Assembly (NCBI GenBank): GCA_035575715.1
Contig: DATLXN010000029.1
Span: forward strand, 1 to 64,000
From: JACCSI01 sp035575715
Lineage (GTDB): Bacteria; Acidobacteriota; Vicinamibacteria; Vicinamibacterales; UBA2999
Length of the DNA stretch: 64,000 bases
Direction: 5' to 3'
Under the pieces are notes generated by a model. That model ran no database searches. It saw only the letters and a program-made list of their open reading frames with translations, and was not told where the DNA came from. The position numbers were made by a program, and so were the translations under genes. Of the stretch, positions 7,777 to 15,874 are shown piece after piece (position 1 is the first letter of the stretch; every line of letters begins with the position of its first letter).

Positions 7777-8255
7777 ATGACCGAGCTACACGAAAGCAAG
7801 TCAAAGGTTGAAGGGGCACCGACGACCGGTCTCGTCCCGATGATTCATGTAGCAAGTGTCGAACGCTCGGCCGAGTTTTACCGGCTCCTCGGTTTTGAAA
7901 TTGGGAATTACGTGCCGCGCACCGGGCTCATGCATTGGGCATGGTTGTATGCCCCGAAGGTTGCCGACTGGAAATGCGGGCCGAACCTGATGTTGACGGG
8001 AGTGCGCGACCGATCGACGCCGGCGCCCAGGACGTCCTGATTTATCTCTATGCCAATGATCTGGAAGCGCTGAGGGCCACGTTGCTGGCGAACGGCGTGC
8101 AAGCCAGCGACATTTCCTACCCGGAATATCTGCCGGACGGGGAGTTCAGGACAACTGATCCAGACGGTTATACGCTGATGATCGCCCAGTCACGTCGAGG
8201 TGCCTCCGTCGATCTGGTGTACCTCGACCCGCCCTTCAACTCGACGCGCGTATGA
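7777..8255 (+). pseudogene. VOC-superfamily (glyoxalase-like) gene split by a frameshift
   Basis: The first frame (7777-8040) encodes a VOC start (LVPMIHVASVERSAEFYRLLGFEIG through NLMLT). The rest (PIDAGAQDVLIYLYANDLEAL through DPDGYTLMIAQ) is in another frame from about 8000 on. Adding one G to the GGG run at 7998-8000 would join them as LMLTGSARPIDAGAQ, which fits the family. So this is a single-base loss, or a homopolymer sequencing error, in a protein of about 140 residues. A good GGAGG site precedes ATG 7777. Past the normal end (IAQS) the frame continues into an unrelated segment that resembles a DNA methyltransferase motif (8208-8255). Confidence 0.78.
8208..8255 (+). pseudogene. Possible DNA methyltransferase motif IV remnant
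   Basis: The last 15 codons of the frameshifted VOC frame read VDLVYLDPPFNSTRV. VDL-[IV]-Y-[IL]-DPPFNS is the catalytic motif IV context of type III and related N6-adenine methyltransferases. The VOC fold normally ends at about LMIAQS, so this tail is foreign to it. No other methyltransferase motif is visible nearby. It may be a small recombination fossil or coincidence. Confidence 0.35.
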
Positions 8256-8292
8256 TCGGCACGCGGGACTCGTTCGGAACACAGGGGGGACT

Positions 8293-9000
8293 ATGCGGCT
8301 CAAAGCACACGGTTCGACGGTGCTCATTCTGCTGACTCTCTCGGCCGCCGGCTGTGAGGGCAACAGAACCGCCGCCATCCCGACCGGGCCGACTGCGCCC
8401 GTACCTGTCGCGTCGCCCAGCGTCGCCGTACGCGTAGAAGGACGGGTCATCGACGGCGATCGCGAGGGGCCGGTGCGGGGCGCGGTTGTGACCGCCGTTA
8501 GTTTTTGCGCGCCTGGGGCCTGCCGGGCGTTAGCGGAGCTGCCTGCCCCCAATGCGACCGCCGACGATCAGGGAATCTTCCTTCTCACTGCGAACCTCCC
8601 GGTGGGTTGGGAGTTGTTGCTCCTAGACGTCACCAGGGACGGATACGAGCTCACCCGAGTTCACGTTACTCCCGCCGAGGCGACGACCGCCGTCCTGACG
8701 CTGCTCCCGAGGATCACCATCCGTTCCGGAGAATCGATTAAGACGCGCGTGTTTTTCAAGACTTACTCCTGCGGTTTTGAAGGGTGGACCTGTCGCCGGT
8801 TCCACGTCGACTCGCCATCCGGTGAGGCAATGGACATCGAGGTCATGCCCGACGAAGGGCAGAAGGTCGGACTGGTGGTTGGGCCGGAATTGGGGCACCC
8901 GATCTCGCCAGACCCTCAGCCCCGAGTGACGGTGTCGGGCGGCGAGGTCTGGATCTACGGGCAGCCGGGCAAGGTCACACTGACGGCGCATCGGCGATGA
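8293..9000 (+). CDS. Putative lipoprotein with carboxypeptidase-regulatory-like domain
   Basis: This 235-residue protein begins with a lipoprotein signal (LILLTLSAAGC, Cys about residue 20). A proline-rich spacer leads to VEGRVIDGDREGPVRGAVVTAVS, which resembles the beta-sandwich carboxypeptidase-regulatory-like fold, with sugar- or protein-binding roles in other bacteria. A second domain after residue 140 (FFKTYSCGFEGWTCRRFHVDSP) has two cysteines that could form a disulfide; it looks like a substrate-facing module. ATG 8293 is preferred over the longer frame from 8200 because the signal peptide starts there and AGGGGGG precedes it. Outer-membrane or periplasmic attachment is inferred. Confidence 0.78.
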   Translation: MRLKAHGSTVLILLTLSAAGCEGNRTAAIPTGPTAPVPVASPSVAVRVEGRVIDGDREGPVRGAVVTAVSFCAPGACRALAELPAPNATADDQGIFLLTANLPVGWELLLLDVTRDGYELTRVHVTPAEATTAVLTLLPRITIRSGESIKTRVFFKTYSCGFEGWTCRRFHVDSPSGEAMDIEVMPDEGQKVGLVVGPELGHPISPDPQPRVTVSGGEVWIYGQPGKVTLTAHRR

Positions 9001-9036
9001 CGCGACGACGCCGCATTTATCAGCCTGTAGGTTCCT

Positions 9037-9110
9037 CCCGGCCCATCCGGCTTACGCCGGTCATGTGGCCGGGTTGTCGTCCCGCACGGGGACGTTCTCG
9101 CTCACGTCCC
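9037..9110. other. Nested hairpins after the lipoprotein gene
   Basis: A stem CCCGGCC/GGCCGGG (9037-9043 with 9067-9073) encloses an inner stem CCGGC/GCCGG (9047-9051 with 9056-9060). A separate hairpin, GGGACGT/ACGTCCC, spans 9089-9110. No T-run follows, so a classical terminator is unlikely. The structure is REP-like and sits between a lipoprotein gene and tRNA-Lys. Confidence 0.45.
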
Positions 9111-9194
9111 GTAGGTGTGCAACAGGCCGGCGCCATCCCTTGTGGGGCAGTCGAGATTTGGGGTCAGTCGTTTGTCAGTCACGTCACCACAAAC

Positions 9195-9269
9195 TGGTGA
9201 GCCGAGTGGGGGTCGAACCCACGACCCTCTGATTAAAAGTCAGATGCTCTACCACTGAGCTATCGGCCC
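9195..9269 (-). tRNA. tRNA-Lys (anticodon TTT)
   Basis: On the minus strand the acceptor stem GGGCCGA pairs with TCGGCTC (one G-T wobble). The D arm contains AGCTCAGTGGTAGAGC. The anticodon loop CTTTTAA gives TTT for lysine, the T arm has GGTTCGACCCC, and CCA is encoded (9195-9197). It is convergent with the lipoprotein gene and divergent from the gene at 9332. Confidence 0.96.
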
Positions 9270-9331
9270 TGTTGCCAATTCTATAGGAGCCGCGGCCCGG
9301 ACTGGTATGATCTCAGCGAGCGGAGGTTTAC

Positions 9332-9679
9332 GTGATTGCGGTCGTGTGGCAGTTTGAAGTGAAAAAAGGGCAGCAAGAAGAGTTTGAAAAGTTTTATGGC
9401 GCGGATGGCGAGTGGTCGCAATTGGGCCGCCGCAGCCGGTCATTCCTGGGCAGCTCGTTCTTGCGCGACCAGGCCAACGACACAAGCTATCTACTGGTTG
9501 AATATTGGAGCGAAATGGTGGTCTACGAGCGCCACCGTAAAAGCTTCGTCACCGACATGCGCACGCTCGAGGAGCGTCGGGACCAGTTCTGTGACTCGAT
9601 CATTCCCCTGGGGTTCTACACCGGCCTCGACGTCCCGGACCGGGGCGGGCCGACGTGGAGTGTCCGGGACGGCGTGTAA
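9332..9679 (+). CDS. Antibiotic-biosynthesis-monooxygenase-like small protein
   Basis: This 115-residue cytoplasmic protein starts with IAVVWQFEVKKGQQEEFEKFYG and has SFLGSSFLRD and SYLLVEYWSE later. That is the strand-helix-strand pattern of the dimeric alpha/beta-barrel (ABM) fold, in which a W or Y residue and a helix frame a small cavity. Family members range from monooxygenases to heme-degrading and purely structural proteins, so no reaction can be named. GTG 9332 has GCGGAGG 6-10 bp upstream. A TATGAT -10-like box lies at about 9306. The response-regulator gene follows about 90 bp later. Confidence 0.68.
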   Translation: MIAVVWQFEVKKGQQEEFEKFYGADGEWSQLGRRSRSFLGSSFLRDQANDTSYLLVEYWSEMVVYERHRKSFVTDMRTLEERRDQFCDSIIPLGFYTGLDVPDRGGPTWSVRDGV

Positions 9680-9764
9680 ACTCTCGCCGGCGTGTCGCAG
9701 GGGTCCGTTGGTGACCTATCGCGGCAGGCAAGCCTCGACTTTGCCCCTATGGGTCAAGCGGTCT

Positions 9765-10175
9765 GTGGACGATAATCACGACGTGGTCCGTGAACCTTCG
9801 CCCGTCGTACTTGTCGTCGAGGACGATTCCGCCGTCCGCCAACCGCTCGTCAAGTTTCTCCAGATGCGGCAGTACAGCGTCGTCACTGCAGAAACGGCTG
9901 ATGAGGGGCTGGATGCGATTCGGCAGCATCATCCCGCCGCCGCGATTATCGATTTGCGATTGAAACGCGGCTCGGGCCGCGAAGTCGTCGTCTCGATGCC
10001 GCCTGAAATCCCGGTCATTATTTTTTCGGGATTGCGGTCGGAATCTGCCGATCTCGAAGTGATCCGCCCACGGACGCGGCTGGTCGAAAAACCTTACTCG
10101 CTGATCATGCTGATGGACACGCTCGAAGACATGCTCGAGCAGTGTAAACAGGACTCGGGCCCGCGGCCTTCGTAG
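9765..10175 (+). CDS. Single-domain response regulator
   Basis: This 136-residue protein is a stand-alone receiver domain. It has the acidic pair in VVLVVEDDSA, the phospho-acceptor Asp in IIDLRL, the Ser of IIFSG and the Lys in LVEKPYS. There is no output domain, so it should act by phosphotransfer or by protein contact. The long frame upstream of 9765 overlaps the previous gene in a shadow frame; GTG 9765 (VDDNHDVVREP) or GTG 9783 are likely starts, neither with a strong ribosome site. The TAG stop is also the first three bases of the palindromic repeat array at 10173. Confidence 0.8.
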   Translation: MDDNHDVVREPSPVVLVVEDDSAVRQPLVKFLQMRQYSVVTAETADEGLDAIRQHHPAAAIIDLRLKRGSGREVVVSMPPEIPVIIFSGLRSESADLEVIRPRTRLVEKPYSLIMLMDTLEDMLEQCKQDSGPRPS

Positions 10176-10338
10176 GACCCGCCTTCGGCGGGTGGGACCG
10201 GCTTCGCCGGTGGGACCCTCGCTTCGCTTGGGTGGGACCGGCTTCGCCGGTAGGACCCTCGCTTCGCGTGGGGTGGGACCGGCTTCGCCGGTGGGACCCT
10301 CGCTTCGCGTCGGGTGGGACCGGCCTCCGGCCGGTAGG
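10173..10338 (+). repeat. Array of eight REP-like CTTCG-loop palindromes
   Basis: Eight head-to-tail units begin T(A/G)GGACC and continue into a GC-rich stem closed by a CTTCG or CTCCG loop. Two unit types alternate: a compact one (TGGGACCGGCTTCGCCGG) and a longer one (about TGGGACCCTCGCTTCGC plus a G-rich 3' side). The first unit starts with the TAG stop codon of the response-regulator gene, and the array ends just before the arginase stop. Related single units occur at 31290-31465, 41785 and 54685. Confidence 0.88.
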
Positions 10339-10342
10339 GGGA

Positions 10343-11257
10343 TTACAGGATTTGTTTACCCATTGCGGACAACGCTAGTTCCGTCCCGAACTCCGCCGTT
10401 GTGTTCCGCAAATCCAACGTCGGATTGACCTCGACCAGATCCAGCGAAGTCAGAAACCCCGATTCCGCGACCATTTCCATCACTACGTGCGCTTCGCGGT
10501 AATCGAGCCCGCCTTTGACCGCCGTCCCGACACCGGGGGCGACCAGCGGATCGCAGACATCCATATCGAACGAGACGTGAATCCCGCCGGTGCCGGTACT
10601 CGCCAACGCGAGCGCGCGTTCCATGACCTGTGCGATCCCGATACGGTCGATTTCCTTCATCGTGAAGACATGGACCTTCGACGCCCGCACGATCTGTTTC
10701 TCGGTTTCGTCGAGATTGCGGATGCCCACCAGCACGGTGTGCTCGGCCAGAATCGCCGGGCTCTCGCCACCCAGTCGAGCCAGTTCGAACGGCTCGGCGC
10801 CGAGGAGCGCGGATAACGGCATACCGTGGACATTGCCTGAATCACTGGTGTCGGGGCGGTTCATATCACCGTGCGCGTCAACCCAAATGACCCCCAGCAG
10901 CTTGCCCTGCTTGCGCTGATACGCGGCGGCGGCCGCGACCGAGCCGGCGCCGAGGCTGTGGTCACCGCCGAGGACCAACGGCAGGGCGCCCTCATCGAGT
11001 GACGCGAGCGCGGTTTGAAACAGTTTCTGACACACGCGCGCGATCGCTTTGACGTAGCGCTTGTGGGTGTCGCCCGGGCCTTTCACTTCGGGGATGGGCG
11101 TCACGATGTCGCCTTTGTCGACGACGGTGAGGCCGAGGCGGGTCAGGTGCTCGCCGATCCCGGCAATCCGAAAGGCCGACGGGCCCATGTCGGTGCCGCG
11201 GCGATTGCCGCCAAGGTCCAACGGCACGCCGATGATGTGAACAGGCTTGGTCAGCAC
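10343..11257 (-). CDS. rocF: Arginase
   Basis: This 304-residue member of the arginase/ureohydrolase family hydrolyses L-arginine to ornithine and urea. It carries the manganese motifs GGDHSLG (about 99), DAHGDMN (about 128) and SFDMDVCDP (about 230), and length and motif order fit bacterial arginase. Agmatinase is less likely, given the start (HIIGVPLDLGGNRRGTDMGPSAFR) and the Glu/Asp pattern. The start is GTG 11257, 4 bp after the stop of the upstream methyltransferase, so it is the last gene of the leftward hemE cluster. The enzyme is cytoplasmic. Confidence 0.92.
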   Translation of the reverse strand: MLTKPVHIIGVPLDLGGNRRGTDMGPSAFRIAGIGEHLTRLGLTVVDKGDIVTPIPEVKGPGDTHKRYVKAIARVCQKLFQTALASLDEGALPLVLGGDHSLGAGSVAAAAAYQRKQGKLLGVIWVDAHGDMNRPDTSDSGNVHGMPLSALLGAEPFELARLGGESPAILAEHTVLVGIRNLDETEKQIVRASKVHVFTMKEIDRIGIAQVMERALALASTGTGGIHVSFDMDVCDPLVAPGVGTAVKGGLDYREAHVVMEMVAESGFLTSLDLVEVNPTLDLRNTTAEFGTELALSAMGKQIL

Positions 11258-11261
11258 CCGG

Positions 11262-11906
11262 TCACCGGCGTTTTTTATAGGTCATCGAAATCCCTTCATG
11301 ACCCGGCGATACCGTCGTTGTATAGGCCTGGGGATGGGAGGCAATGATCGCGAGAAAATCTTTCATGTCGTTCTTCTTGTTGATGACGTTATGCGCCAGA
11401 AACAGGCCGCCCGGATTGACGCGCGGGAAGATCATGTCAAAGAACTTCTTGTAGTCAGGCTTCCACGCATCGAGAAACACCAGGTCGAACGTGCCTTGCA
11501 CCTTTGGCACTTCCTTGAACGCGTCGCCGGCGATCACTTGCACCACGTCCTGAAGTCCGGCACGCGAAACATTCGCCGCTGCCTCTTTGGCTCGCACCGG
11601 GTCGTACTCAATCGTCACGAGCGTGCCACCGGTTTCGCGCAGTCCGAGGCCCATCCAAATTGCGCTATAGCCGCTGGCCGCACCGATTTCCAGCACGCGC
11701 TTTGCGCCGGTCGAGCCAATCAGCACACGCAGAAAGCGGCCGTCTTCTTCAGAGACGGCCAGCTGACCCTTGTCGGCGGCGCGAATGCTCTTGAGCAGTT
11801 GATCAATCGGGGCGGGGACGTCAGGAGCGGCCTGGCCGGTGGTGACGCAGACCGTCACAGCGACCGCGCAAGCGAACGTACAGAGGCGACCTACAGAGCA
11901 TTTCAT
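11262..11906 (-). CDS. Exported O-methyltransferase-like protein
   Basis: This 214-residue class I SAM-dependent methyltransferase is related to caffeoyl-CoA-type O-methyltransferases. It shows VLEIGAASGYSAIWMG (SAM-binding motif I), TLVTIEYDP and FDLVFLDAWKPDY (motif IV with the metal-binding Asp). An N-terminal signal peptide (CTFACAVAVTVCVTTGQAA) is unusual for a SAM enzyme and implies export or membrane anchoring. ATG 11906 gives this signal and starts 14 bp after the upstream gene ends. Longer frames to 11972 would overlap that gene. The substrate is unknown. Confidence 0.82.
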   Translation of the reverse strand: MKCSVGRLCTFACAVAVTVCVTTGQAAPDVPAPIDQLLKSIRAADKGQLAVSEEDGRFLRVLIGSTGAKRVLEIGAASGYSAIWMGLGLRETGGTLVTIEYDPVRAKEAAANVSRAGLQDVVQVIAGDAFKEVPKVQGTFDLVFLDAWKPDYKKFFDMIFPRVNPGGLFLAHNVINKKNDMKDFLAIIASHPQAYTTTVSPGHEGISMTYKKRR

Positions 11907-11919
11907 CGGGATATCGATC

Positions 11920-13281
11920 TTATCGCAGGAAGGTCGCGGCGGCGGTTGCGGTGGCCCGCGCATCCGCGACACAGTCAGGAATGCCGGTGCCGCGGTACGC
12001 GCTGCCAGTGACGTACAGTCCGGGTAACGCGCCTAGGCGTGCGTCGATGGCGCGCACCGTGGCGAGATGGCCGACGTTGTACTGCGCGCTCGCACGCGGC
12101 CAGCGAAACACGCGCGTCAGGTGTGGCGAGCCGCTCATGCCCAGCACGTCGGCCAGATCGCTCCACGCCAAGGCGATCAATTCCGCATCGGACTTGTCGA
12201 GCACCTGCGGGTCGTGCGCGCCGCCTAGAAAACCGCGGAGGAGCACCTGTCCGTCGGGCGCGCGATGCGGCCATTTTGCGGTGACCCATGTACCGGCCAT
12301 CAACGAGCGCCGTTCGCGCCGCGGCACGACAAAGCCAGTCCCCGCCATTGGATGGGCAACCTGCTCTCGCCGCACGGCCAGGGCGACGGTCGCCGACGAT
12401 GTGTAAGGGATGGAATCGCAGAGCGCCGCTAACTCGGCATCAACAGCGCGGAGTGCCGTCGCGGCTCGCCACGCCGGGATCGCGGCAATGATCGCTCGGC
12501 TGGTAAATGACTCGCCGCCGGACAGGGTCAGGACATACGGACCAGTGCCGGCGACTTCTGCGACCGTGGCGCCCGAACGGATCGTGCCGGGCCCCAGTCG
12601 CTCGACGAGCGTCTCGGTGAGCACGTCGATGCCGTCAGGAAACGACACGAACGCGCTGCCGCCGCGACGTTGCGTCTGCAGGGCGAACAAGGCGCGCAAG
12701 ACGCTGCCGTGAGTACGCTCCAACTCCACGAATCGCGGAAACAACGCGTGGATTGACAGCGCGTTGACGTCCCCGGCGTGGATCCCCGCGAGCAGCGGAT
12801 CGCCGAGATAGTCCACCGCCTCCTGACCGAAGCGTCGTCGCATGAAGCTGCCGATCGATTCGTCGGGTGCGTCGCGCTCGACGGCAATCGCGAGCTCTGC
12901 CGCCATGCGCGCCTTGGCCGGCCATGAAAAGAGCTTGGCGGTAATCAGCGGCTGCAGACGGGTCGGCAAGCCGAGAAACGATCCCTCCGGCAGCGCCAGG
13001 AGCTGGCCGCCGCGAAGAACGTATGCCGTTCGCGGCGGCAACGTGGGGATCAACCGGTCAGCAATGCCCAGTTCGTTGCACAACGCCAGCGCCGCCGGTT
13101 TCTGCACCAGCAACGAATCCGGTCCGCCATCGATGACATAGCCATCGACGCGCTCGGTGACAATGACCCCGCCCGCGCGGCTGCGTTCTTCGACGATCAG
13201 CGGCGCGAGGCCGCGTTGCTGCAACTCGTAGGCAGCGGCGAGGCCGGCAATGCCCGCGCCGATGATGATGACGTCATGCAT
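11920..13281 (-). CDS. hemY: Protoporphyrinogen oxidase (HemY/PPOX type)
   Basis: This 453-residue flavoprotein oxidises protoporphyrinogen IX to protoporphyrin IX with FAD. It has the dinucleotide-binding motif VIIIGAGIAGLAAAYELQQRG at the N terminus, GGPDSLLVQKP (residues about 55-65), the PPOX-type GIHAGDVNALSIHALFPRF block, and a C-terminal FAD segment YVTGSAYRGTGIPDCV. ATG 13281 overlaps the hemE stop by 8 bp (ATGCATGA), marking tight coupling. A longer frame to 13737 is a shadow of hemE. Name and function follow the family and the hemE context; other FAD amine oxidases share the first motif. Confidence 0.9.
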   Translation of the reverse strand: MHDVIIIGAGIAGLAAAYELQQRGLAPLIVEERSRAGGVIVTERVDGYVIDGGPDSLLVQKPAALALCNELGIADRLIPTLPPRTAYVLRGGQLLALPEGSFLGLPTRLQPLITAKLFSWPAKARMAAELAIAVERDAPDESIGSFMRRRFGQEAVDYLGDPLLAGIHAGDVNALSIHALFPRFVELERTHGSVLRALFALQTQRRGGSAFVSFPDGIDVLTETLVERLGPGTIRSGATVAEVAGTGPYVLTLSGGESFTSRAIIAAIPAWRAATALRAVDAELAALCDSIPYTSSATVALAVRREQVAHPMAGTGFVVPRRERRSLMAGTWVTAKWPHRAPDGQVLLRGFLGGAHDPQVLDKSDAELIALAWSDLADVLGMSGSPHLTRVFRWPRASAQYNVGHLATVRAIDARLGALPGLYVTGSAYRGTGIPDCVADARATATAAATFLR

Positions 13282-14308
13282 GCACGAAGCGAGCAAGGGC
13301 CTGAACGTTTTCGAGCGGCGTCGAGGGCAGAATGCCGTGCCCGAGGTTGAAGATGTGGCCCGGGCGCCCGGCAGCGCGGTCGAGCACCTGCCGGGCACCG
13401 GCGAGCAACCGCTCGCGCGGTCCGAGCAGTAACGTCGGATCGAGATTGCCTTGAATGCCGCGGTCGGGCCCGATCCGGGTCCACGCGTCATCGAGCGGAA
13501 TCCGCCAGTCGGCGCCAATGACATCACCGCCGGCTTCGCGCATGACCTGCAGAATCGATCCGGTCGACACGCCGAAATGAATCGTCGGCACGCGCCCGCC
13601 GATGGCGGCAAAGATCTTCTGCGTGTGCGGCAGCGCAAACTCGCGATAGTCGTTTTCGTTGAGCGCACCGACCCACGAATCGAACACCTGCACCGCATCG
13701 ACGCCGGCCTCGATTTGTGCCACCAGATAGTCGCCAACGACGGTGGCGAGACGATCGGCGAAGCGGTGCCAGGTGGCCGGGTCGCCGTACATCAGGCTCT
13801 TGGTGCGGGCGAAGTCCTTGGACGGACCGCCCTCGATGGCGTAGGACGCCAACGTGAACGGCGCACCGGCAAAGCCGATCAGCGGCACGCGCCCGGCAAG
13901 TTCATGCTGAACCATGCGGATGGCGTCGAGGGTGTAGGCCAGCGTCTCACGTGGTTCGGTGCTCCGCACCGCGTCGACGTCTGCTGCCGAACGAATCGGT
14001 CGCTCAATCGACGGCCCTTCGCCTTTGACAAAGTCGAACGGGATCCCCATCGGCTCGAGCGGCAGCAGTAAGTCGGAGAACAGAATCGCGGCGTCGACCT
14101 CGATGCGCTGCACGGGCTGGAGGGTGACCTGGGTGGCAAGCTCGGGGGCCCGACACAGCTGCAAAAGTGTGTAGTTCTGGCGCAACGCGCGGTATTCGGC
14201 CATGTAGCGGCCGGCTTGCCGCATGAACCAGACGGGCGTCTTGTCGACAGGTTGGCGCCGGCACGCGCGGAGAAACCGGCTCTCGCGCACATCCGGCGCA
14301 GTCAGCAT
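13274..14308 (-). CDS. hemE: Uroporphyrinogen decarboxylase
   Basis: This 344-residue enzyme converts uroporphyrinogen III to coproporphyrinogen III, removing four carboxylates. The signature TPVWFMRQAGRY (residues 24-35) supplies the substrate-binding Arg residues; FSDLLLPLEPMG, the GFAGAPFTLASYAIEGG block and HFGVSTGSIL follow in the usual places. The length is normal. ATG 14308 is only about 9 nt from a GATAAT-like -10 on the minus strand, so the mRNA may be nearly leaderless. It is the first gene of a leftward cluster with protoporphyrinogen oxidase, a methyltransferase and arginase. Confidence 0.95.
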   Translation of the reverse strand: MLTAPDVRESRFLRACRRQPVDKTPVWFMRQAGRYMAEYRALRQNYTLLQLCRAPELATQVTLQPVQRIEVDAAILFSDLLLPLEPMGIPFDFVKGEGPSIERPIRSAADVDAVRSTEPRETLAYTLDAIRMVQHELAGRVPLIGFAGAPFTLASYAIEGGPSKDFARTKSLMYGDPATWHRFADRLATVVGDYLVAQIEAGVDAVQVFDSWVGALNENDYREFALPHTQKIFAAIGGRVPTIHFGVSTGSILQVMREAGGDVIGADWRIPLDDAWTRIGPDRGIQGNLDPTLLLGPRERLLAGARQVLDRAAGRPGHIFNLGHGILPSTPLENVQALARFVHA

Positions 14309-14351
14309 GCATGCTATATTATCGAGTTTTGTTTCGATTCCGGAGGTCTAG

Positions 14352-15128
14352 GTGAGCCCGATCCTCGTGAGGCCGGTTCGCGAGCAGTTCGAGCACGATC
14401 GCGTCATTCGAGTTCTGCAGACGCGTTATCAGCGGAAGTTCGAGGTCGCAATCAACCCTGGGGCGGAGCAAAACGCGTCGGTCACGGTTGGCGAACTCCC
14501 CATGTACCCTGACCTGATCCTGTATAGCCAGGATCGCGGTCGTAAAGTACAGGCGACGATCGAGGTCGAAACCGTCGAATCGATCAATACCCTCGAGGCG
14601 ATGGCCGAATGGGTGCAGTTCAGCAAACTGCGCGGCACGCCGTTCTACCTCTACGTCCCGCCCAACATGGTCGACACGGTGCGGCGCTTGTGTACAGAGC
14701 ACCAGGTGCCGTTTGCGGAAATCTGGACCTATCACACCGCGGTCGATCAGATCCGTTTCACGATGGTTTATCGCGGTCCCGACGCGCCTCGGCAGTCTGC
14801 CGCGATGCGCGCGATGGAGAGCGACGAGCCGATGGTGCCGGCCATGAAGGCCAAGCCGCTCGCCGCCGCCCCCCTGAAGGCCGACCACAAGCCGGCGGCC
14901 ACTGTCATCGCCAAGCCAGGCCCAGTAAAGACGGCTGCACCGGCCAAGCCGGTCTCAAAGAAGCCGCTGGCAAAGAAGCCGCTGGCGAAGAAGCCGCTGG
15001 CGAAGAAGCCCGCAGCCAAAAAGACGATTGTCAGGAAGAGCGCCACCAAGAAGGCGACCACCAAGGGCGCTCAGAAAACCACGTCGAGTAAGACCAAGAA
15101 GTCCGCTCGGCCCGGCAAGCGCCGCTAG
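14352..15128 (+). CDS. Hypothetical protein: nuclease-like core with a histone-H1-like tail
   Basis: This 258-residue protein has two parts. Residues 1-150 form a globular domain with MYPDLILYS, then QATIEVETVESIN about 15 residues later, resembling the PD-(D/E)xK core but with Glu where the catalytic Lys would be; FSKLRGTPFYLYVPP follows. I infer this fold and cannot confirm activity. Residues about 165-258 are a Lys/Ala/Pro tail with a KKPLA repeat (three perfect copies plus variants, about 14958-15020 in 15-bp units) like histone H1 or bacterial Hc1 proteins, suggesting DNA or RNA binding. The start is GTG 14352 with GGAGG just upstream. The next gene starts 8 bp after the stop. Confidence 0.75.
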   Translation: MSPILVRPVREQFEHDRVIRVLQTRYQRKFEVAINPGAEQNASVTVGELPMYPDLILYSQDRGRKVQATIEVETVESINTLEAMAEWVQFSKLRGTPFYLYVPPNMVDTVRRLCTEHQVPFAEIWTYHTAVDQIRFTMVYRGPDAPRQSAAMRAMESDEPMVPAMKAKPLAAAPLKADHKPAATVIAKPGPVKTAAPAKPVSKKPLAKKPLAKKPLAKKPAAKKTIVRKSATKKATTKGAQKTTSSKTKKSARPGKRR

Positions 15129-15136
15129 GACCGCGC

Positions 15137-15826
15137 GTGCCGTTCCTGCGCATCGCTCGCGATCAGCGCGGGTACGAAACGACCTTCCTGGTTCACTCCT
15201 TTCATCCGGGCGAACAGCCGCGCGTGCTGTACTGGTACCGGAGCGCGCCAGAAGTGAAGATTGGGCGCAAGGCGCTTGACGAAGACGCCATCCGCGCGAT
15301 CGAAGAGCAGCACCCCGACGTCGAATTCGATTGGCCGCAGATCCTCGAAGTGGGCGCCGCGATGGTTGCCGACTTCGACGCCCGTAACGATCATGTCCCG
15401 CAGCGACGCGGCGCCGATCAGGAACGCGTGCGACGGAAGCCGGAGCGTCGTCGTGAGGCCGCCCCGCCTGCGCCCGCGGTTGACGAGGCTGCGTCAGGCA
15501 CCGCGTCGGTCGCCCCCACACCGCCGCCTGTCGCGCCAGTCACCCCGGTCACGCCGCCCACGGCTCCGCGCACCGGCCCGGACAGCTTGAGCGAACTGGT
15601 CGGCCGCGAAATCGCGACCCGGCTCCGGTCGCGCTACGCGGAGCTTGCCGCTCGCATTGAGCACGAGGCGGATGACGCGGTGCGTTCGTCATGGCGCGCC
15701 CGTGCCGTCGCGATTGATCCTGATCGCTGGCTGACGCCGGAAGACATCCTGCGCGGCATCCAGCACGCCGACCCGCTCTTCGATGAGCTGCGTCGTGACG
15801 TTGCGATGCGCCCACCGGCTCGCTAG
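15137..15826 (+). CDS. Hypothetical two-domain protein with a proline-rich linker
   Basis: This 229-residue cytoplasmic protein has an N-terminal domain (residues 1-85; PFLRIARDQRGYETTFLVHSF, PRVLYWYRSAP), a linker rich in Pro, Ala, Val and Thr (about 110-150) and a C-terminal helical domain (DSLSELVGREIATRLRSRYAEL, WLTPEDILRGIQHAD). I recognise no family. GTG 15137 follows the stop of the H1-tailed gene after 8 bp, and the AGGA in the inter-gene TAGGACC probably serves as its ribosome site, so the two proteins should act together. Confidence 0.7.
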   Translation: MPFLRIARDQRGYETTFLVHSFHPGEQPRVLYWYRSAPEVKIGRKALDEDAIRAIEEQHPDVEFDWPQILEVGAAMVADFDARNDHVPQRRGADQERVRRKPERRREAAPPAPAVDEAASGTASVAPTPPPVAPVTPVTPPTAPRTGPDSLSELVGREIATRLRSRYAELAARIEHEADDAVRSSWRARAVAIDPDRWLTPEDILRGIQHADPLFDELRRDVAMRPPAR

Positions 15827-15874
15827 CGCTCTGCACTAGACTGGGGTCTCCCCCAATTGAAGGAGTTGGTTGTC

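Noticed and set aside
8038..8040. TGA in the VOC frame as another selenocysteine codon
   Set aside because: Continuing in the same frame gives no VOC similarity; the similarity continues in a different frame, so this is a frameshift.
13282..13737. N-terminal extension of the protoporphyrinogen oxidase
   Set aside because: It overlaps hemE in a shadow frame; the FAD motif starts within five residues of ATG 13281.
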